13,609 nt of DNA, from assembly GCA_035554115.1 (NCBI GenBank), contig DATMIW010000041.1:1-13609 (forward strand), given 5' to 3'. Under the pieces are notes generated by a model. It was not told the origin of the DNA. It saw nothing but the letters and a program-made list of their open reading frames with translations, and did not search any database. Both the position numbers and the translations under genes were made by a program. Shown piece after piece: positions 12,676 through 13,609 of the stretch (its first letter is position 1; each line of letters begins with the position of its first letter). Origin of the DNA: CAXTSE01 sp035554115. GTDB lineage: Bacteria; Actinomycetota; Actinomycetes; Actinomycetales; Microbacteriaceae.

Positions 12676-13536
12676 TCACGCCGACAGGCGGGCGCGAATC
12701 CAGGCGACGACATCCGCAATGACCTCGGCCCGGTTGAGTTCGTTGAACAGTTCGTGCCGGGCCTCGGGATAGACGGTGACCGTCACGTCGCTGAGACCCC
12801 CGCGCTCGCGGTAGGCGCGGGCGAGAAGTTCGACGCTTCGCGGTCCGCCGAGGGGATCTTCGCTGCCGATGATGATGAGCAGCGGCAGATCATGGGCGAG
12901 CTTCGTGGGACGGCCGAGCAGGCGGAGTCCGTCGGCGAGGCCGAACAGCTTCGCGGCTTTCGCGTCGAAGGTCAGCGGGTCGGCGGCGAACGCGGCGGCA
13001 ACCGCCGGGTCGCGGCTCAGCCACTCGTGACCGGTCGTTCCGAGATGCGCATGGCGAGCGTTGAGGTCGCCCGAGTTCATGTGACGGAGTGTGCGATAGG
13101 CGGTGCCGCTGAGGATCGCGGCCGCGTAGTCGTCAGCGTGCGCATTCAGAATCTTCTGCCCGAAGAGCGACCCCATGCTGTGGCCGAGCAGCACAATCGG
13201 CAGGCCGGGGTTCTCGTCGGCGGCGAGCTGCCGCAGCTGGCGGAGCCCCGCGATAGTGGCCCGGATGCCACCGGGGCCGGGGCGTCCGAGCTTGCTGAGC
13301 TCGCCTCCATACTGCTCGACGCCGGTCTGGCCGTGGCCGCGCGAATCGCTCGCGTACACGGCGAAGCCGGCCGCCGCGAAGGTCTGGGCTAGCTCCTCAT
13401 AGCGGGTCGCGTACTCGCCGAGACCGTGGACGAGATGGATGACGGCCGTCGGCGCGGGCGGGGACCATACGTAGAAGTGGATCGTCACGCCCTCCGCGTC
13501 GAGGAAGGTGCGGTGCTGGCGCTCGACAGTGGGCAT
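12676..13536 (-). CDS. Monoacylglycerol-lipase-like alpha/beta hydrolase
   Basis: A 286-residue serine hydrolase of the lysophospholipase/monoglyceride-lipase group. It has HGLGEYATRYEELA (38-51, the HGxxEH-like oxyanion region), DSRGHGQT, nucleophile Ser120 in LLGHSMGS, Asp227 in GSEDPLGG and His261 in ARHELFNE. The triad is complete. It would release a carboxylate from a monoacyl or simple ester; the exact ester is unknown. No signal peptide is seen. The ATG at 13534-13536 has no Shine-Dalgarno but a TACGAT -10 box 6 nt upstream, so the mRNA is probably leaderless. It is first in a minus-strand series with the dehydrogenase and amidohydrolase genes. Confidence 0.9.
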   Translation of the reverse strand: MPTVERQHRTFLDAEGVTIHFYVWSPPAPTAVIHLVHGLGEYATRYEELAQTFAAAGFAVYASDSRGHGQTGVEQYGGELSKLGRPGPGGIRATIAGLRQLRQLAADENPGLPIVLLGHSMGSLFGQKILNAHADDYAAAILSGTAYRTLRHMNSGDLNARHAHLGTTGHEWLSRDPAVAAAFAADPLTFDAKAAKLFGLADGLRLLGRPTKLAHDLPLLIIIGSEDPLGGPRSVELLARAYRERGGLSDVTVTVYPEARHELFNELNRAEVIADVVAWIRARLSA

Positions 13537-13542
13537 ACAGGG

Positions 13543-13548
13543 ATCGTA
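13543..13548 (-). promoter_or_regulatory. Probable leaderless -10 box of the lipase-like gene
   Basis: The minus strand reads TACGAT, then CCCTGT, then ATG. The 6-nt spacing and missing ribosome-binding site match the other leaderless starts in this window. No -35 is recognisable. Confidence 0.45.
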
Positions 13549-13562
13549 TGCCGCGCCTCAGC

Positions 13563-13590
13563 GTTAGCGGGGCTAATGAGCTAGGCTAAC
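13563..13590 (+). promoter_or_regulatory. GTTAGC/GCTAAC operator-like repeats and -10 box at the right-edge divergent promoter
   Basis: GTTAGC (13563-13568) pairs with GCTAAC (13585-13590), and TTAGC (13564-13568) also pairs with GCTAA (13572-13576) across 3 nt, so three half-sites occur in 28 bp. The -10 box TAGGCT (13582-13587) of the plus-strand gene overlaps the last half-site and ends 6 nt before its ATG. A regulator bound here could also affect the divergent lipase-like gene. Confidence 0.45.
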
Positions 13591-13593
13591 GGA

Positions 13594-13609
13594 ATGAGCG
13601 AGGTGGAGG
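13594..13609 (+). CDS. Start of a plus-strand gene (runs off right edge)
   Basis: ATG at 13594 followed by AGC GAG GTG GAG gives MSEVE before the window ends. The support is the upstream TAGGCT box 6 nt away, the leaderless pattern seen elsewhere here, and the divergent operator-like repeats. Five residues do not allow any family call. Being next to GTTAGC half-sites, it could encode the local regulator, but that is a guess. Confidence 0.4.

Noticed and set aside
11887..13392. 501-codon plus-strand open frame opposite the dehydrogenase and lipase-like genes
   Set aside because: It spans two recognisable minus-strand genes and the gap between them, and its composition is typical of an antisense shadow.
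1..13609. Transposase, integrase, attachment site, tRNA, rRNA or CRISPR array
   Set aside because: None could be recognised on either strand; the repeats seen are gene remnants, short palindromes or the small tandem repeat at 115-155.

Overview
This window looks like chromosomal DNA of a high-GC actinobacterium, probably a Microbacteriaceae-type organism. The reasons are strong GC bias at third codon positions, start codons that include GTG and TTG, and several genes whose only visible start signal is a TANNNT -10 box 6-7 nt before the start codon (leaderless transcripts). A CTCGACAGGCTCGACC-type intergenic repeat near the left end also resembles ones I recall from that family. The taxonomic call is inference; no rRNA or phylogenetic marker is present.

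Layout: (i) 1-59, start of a membrane protein leaving the left edge on the minus strand. (ii) 163-2623, a minus-strand series: LysR regulator, alpha/beta hydrolase, and two small dimeric-barrel (ABM-like) proteins joined by overlapping stop/start codons. (iii) 2710-4047, a plus-strand LigM/GcvT-like gene divergent from the LysR gene, with a LysR-type palindrome in the shared intergenic region. (iv) 4044-9211, a minus-strand catabolic series: LigM-like gene 3, an alpha/beta-hydrolase-fold protein without its nucleophile, a luciferase-like monooxygenase, and LigM-like gene 2, which converges on LigM-like gene 1. (v) 9494-13536, lipoate-protein ligase, amidohydrolase, a short-chain dehydrogenase with a non-canonical active site, and a monoglyceride-lipase-like hydrolase, all minus strand. 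(vi) 13594-13609, the first codons of a plus-strand gene.

The central theme is three divergent paralogues of the tetrahydrofolate-dependent O-demethylase family (LigM/DesA/GcvT fold), grouped with a flavin- or F420-dependent monooxygenase, alpha/beta-hydrolase proteins and a LysR regulator. The simplest reading is a catabolic cluster that removes methyl groups (O- or N-linked) from an unknown methylated substrate, passes them to tetrahydrofolate, and then oxidises and cleaves the product. The substrate cannot be read from the sequence.

The most unusual aspect is that the left third is a mosaic. A 3' fragment of a LigM-like gene is fused out of frame to a small barrel gene (472-571, about 87% identical to 4029-4128). 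A 3' fragment of the lipoate ligase gene, carrying three in-frame deletions, forms the last 37 residues of the LysR protein (1604-1717). LigM-like gene 1 takes its last five residues and stop codon from the leftover start region of a lost neighbour. Together these suggest that the cluster was assembled by repeated duplication, truncation and rejoining of its own parts.
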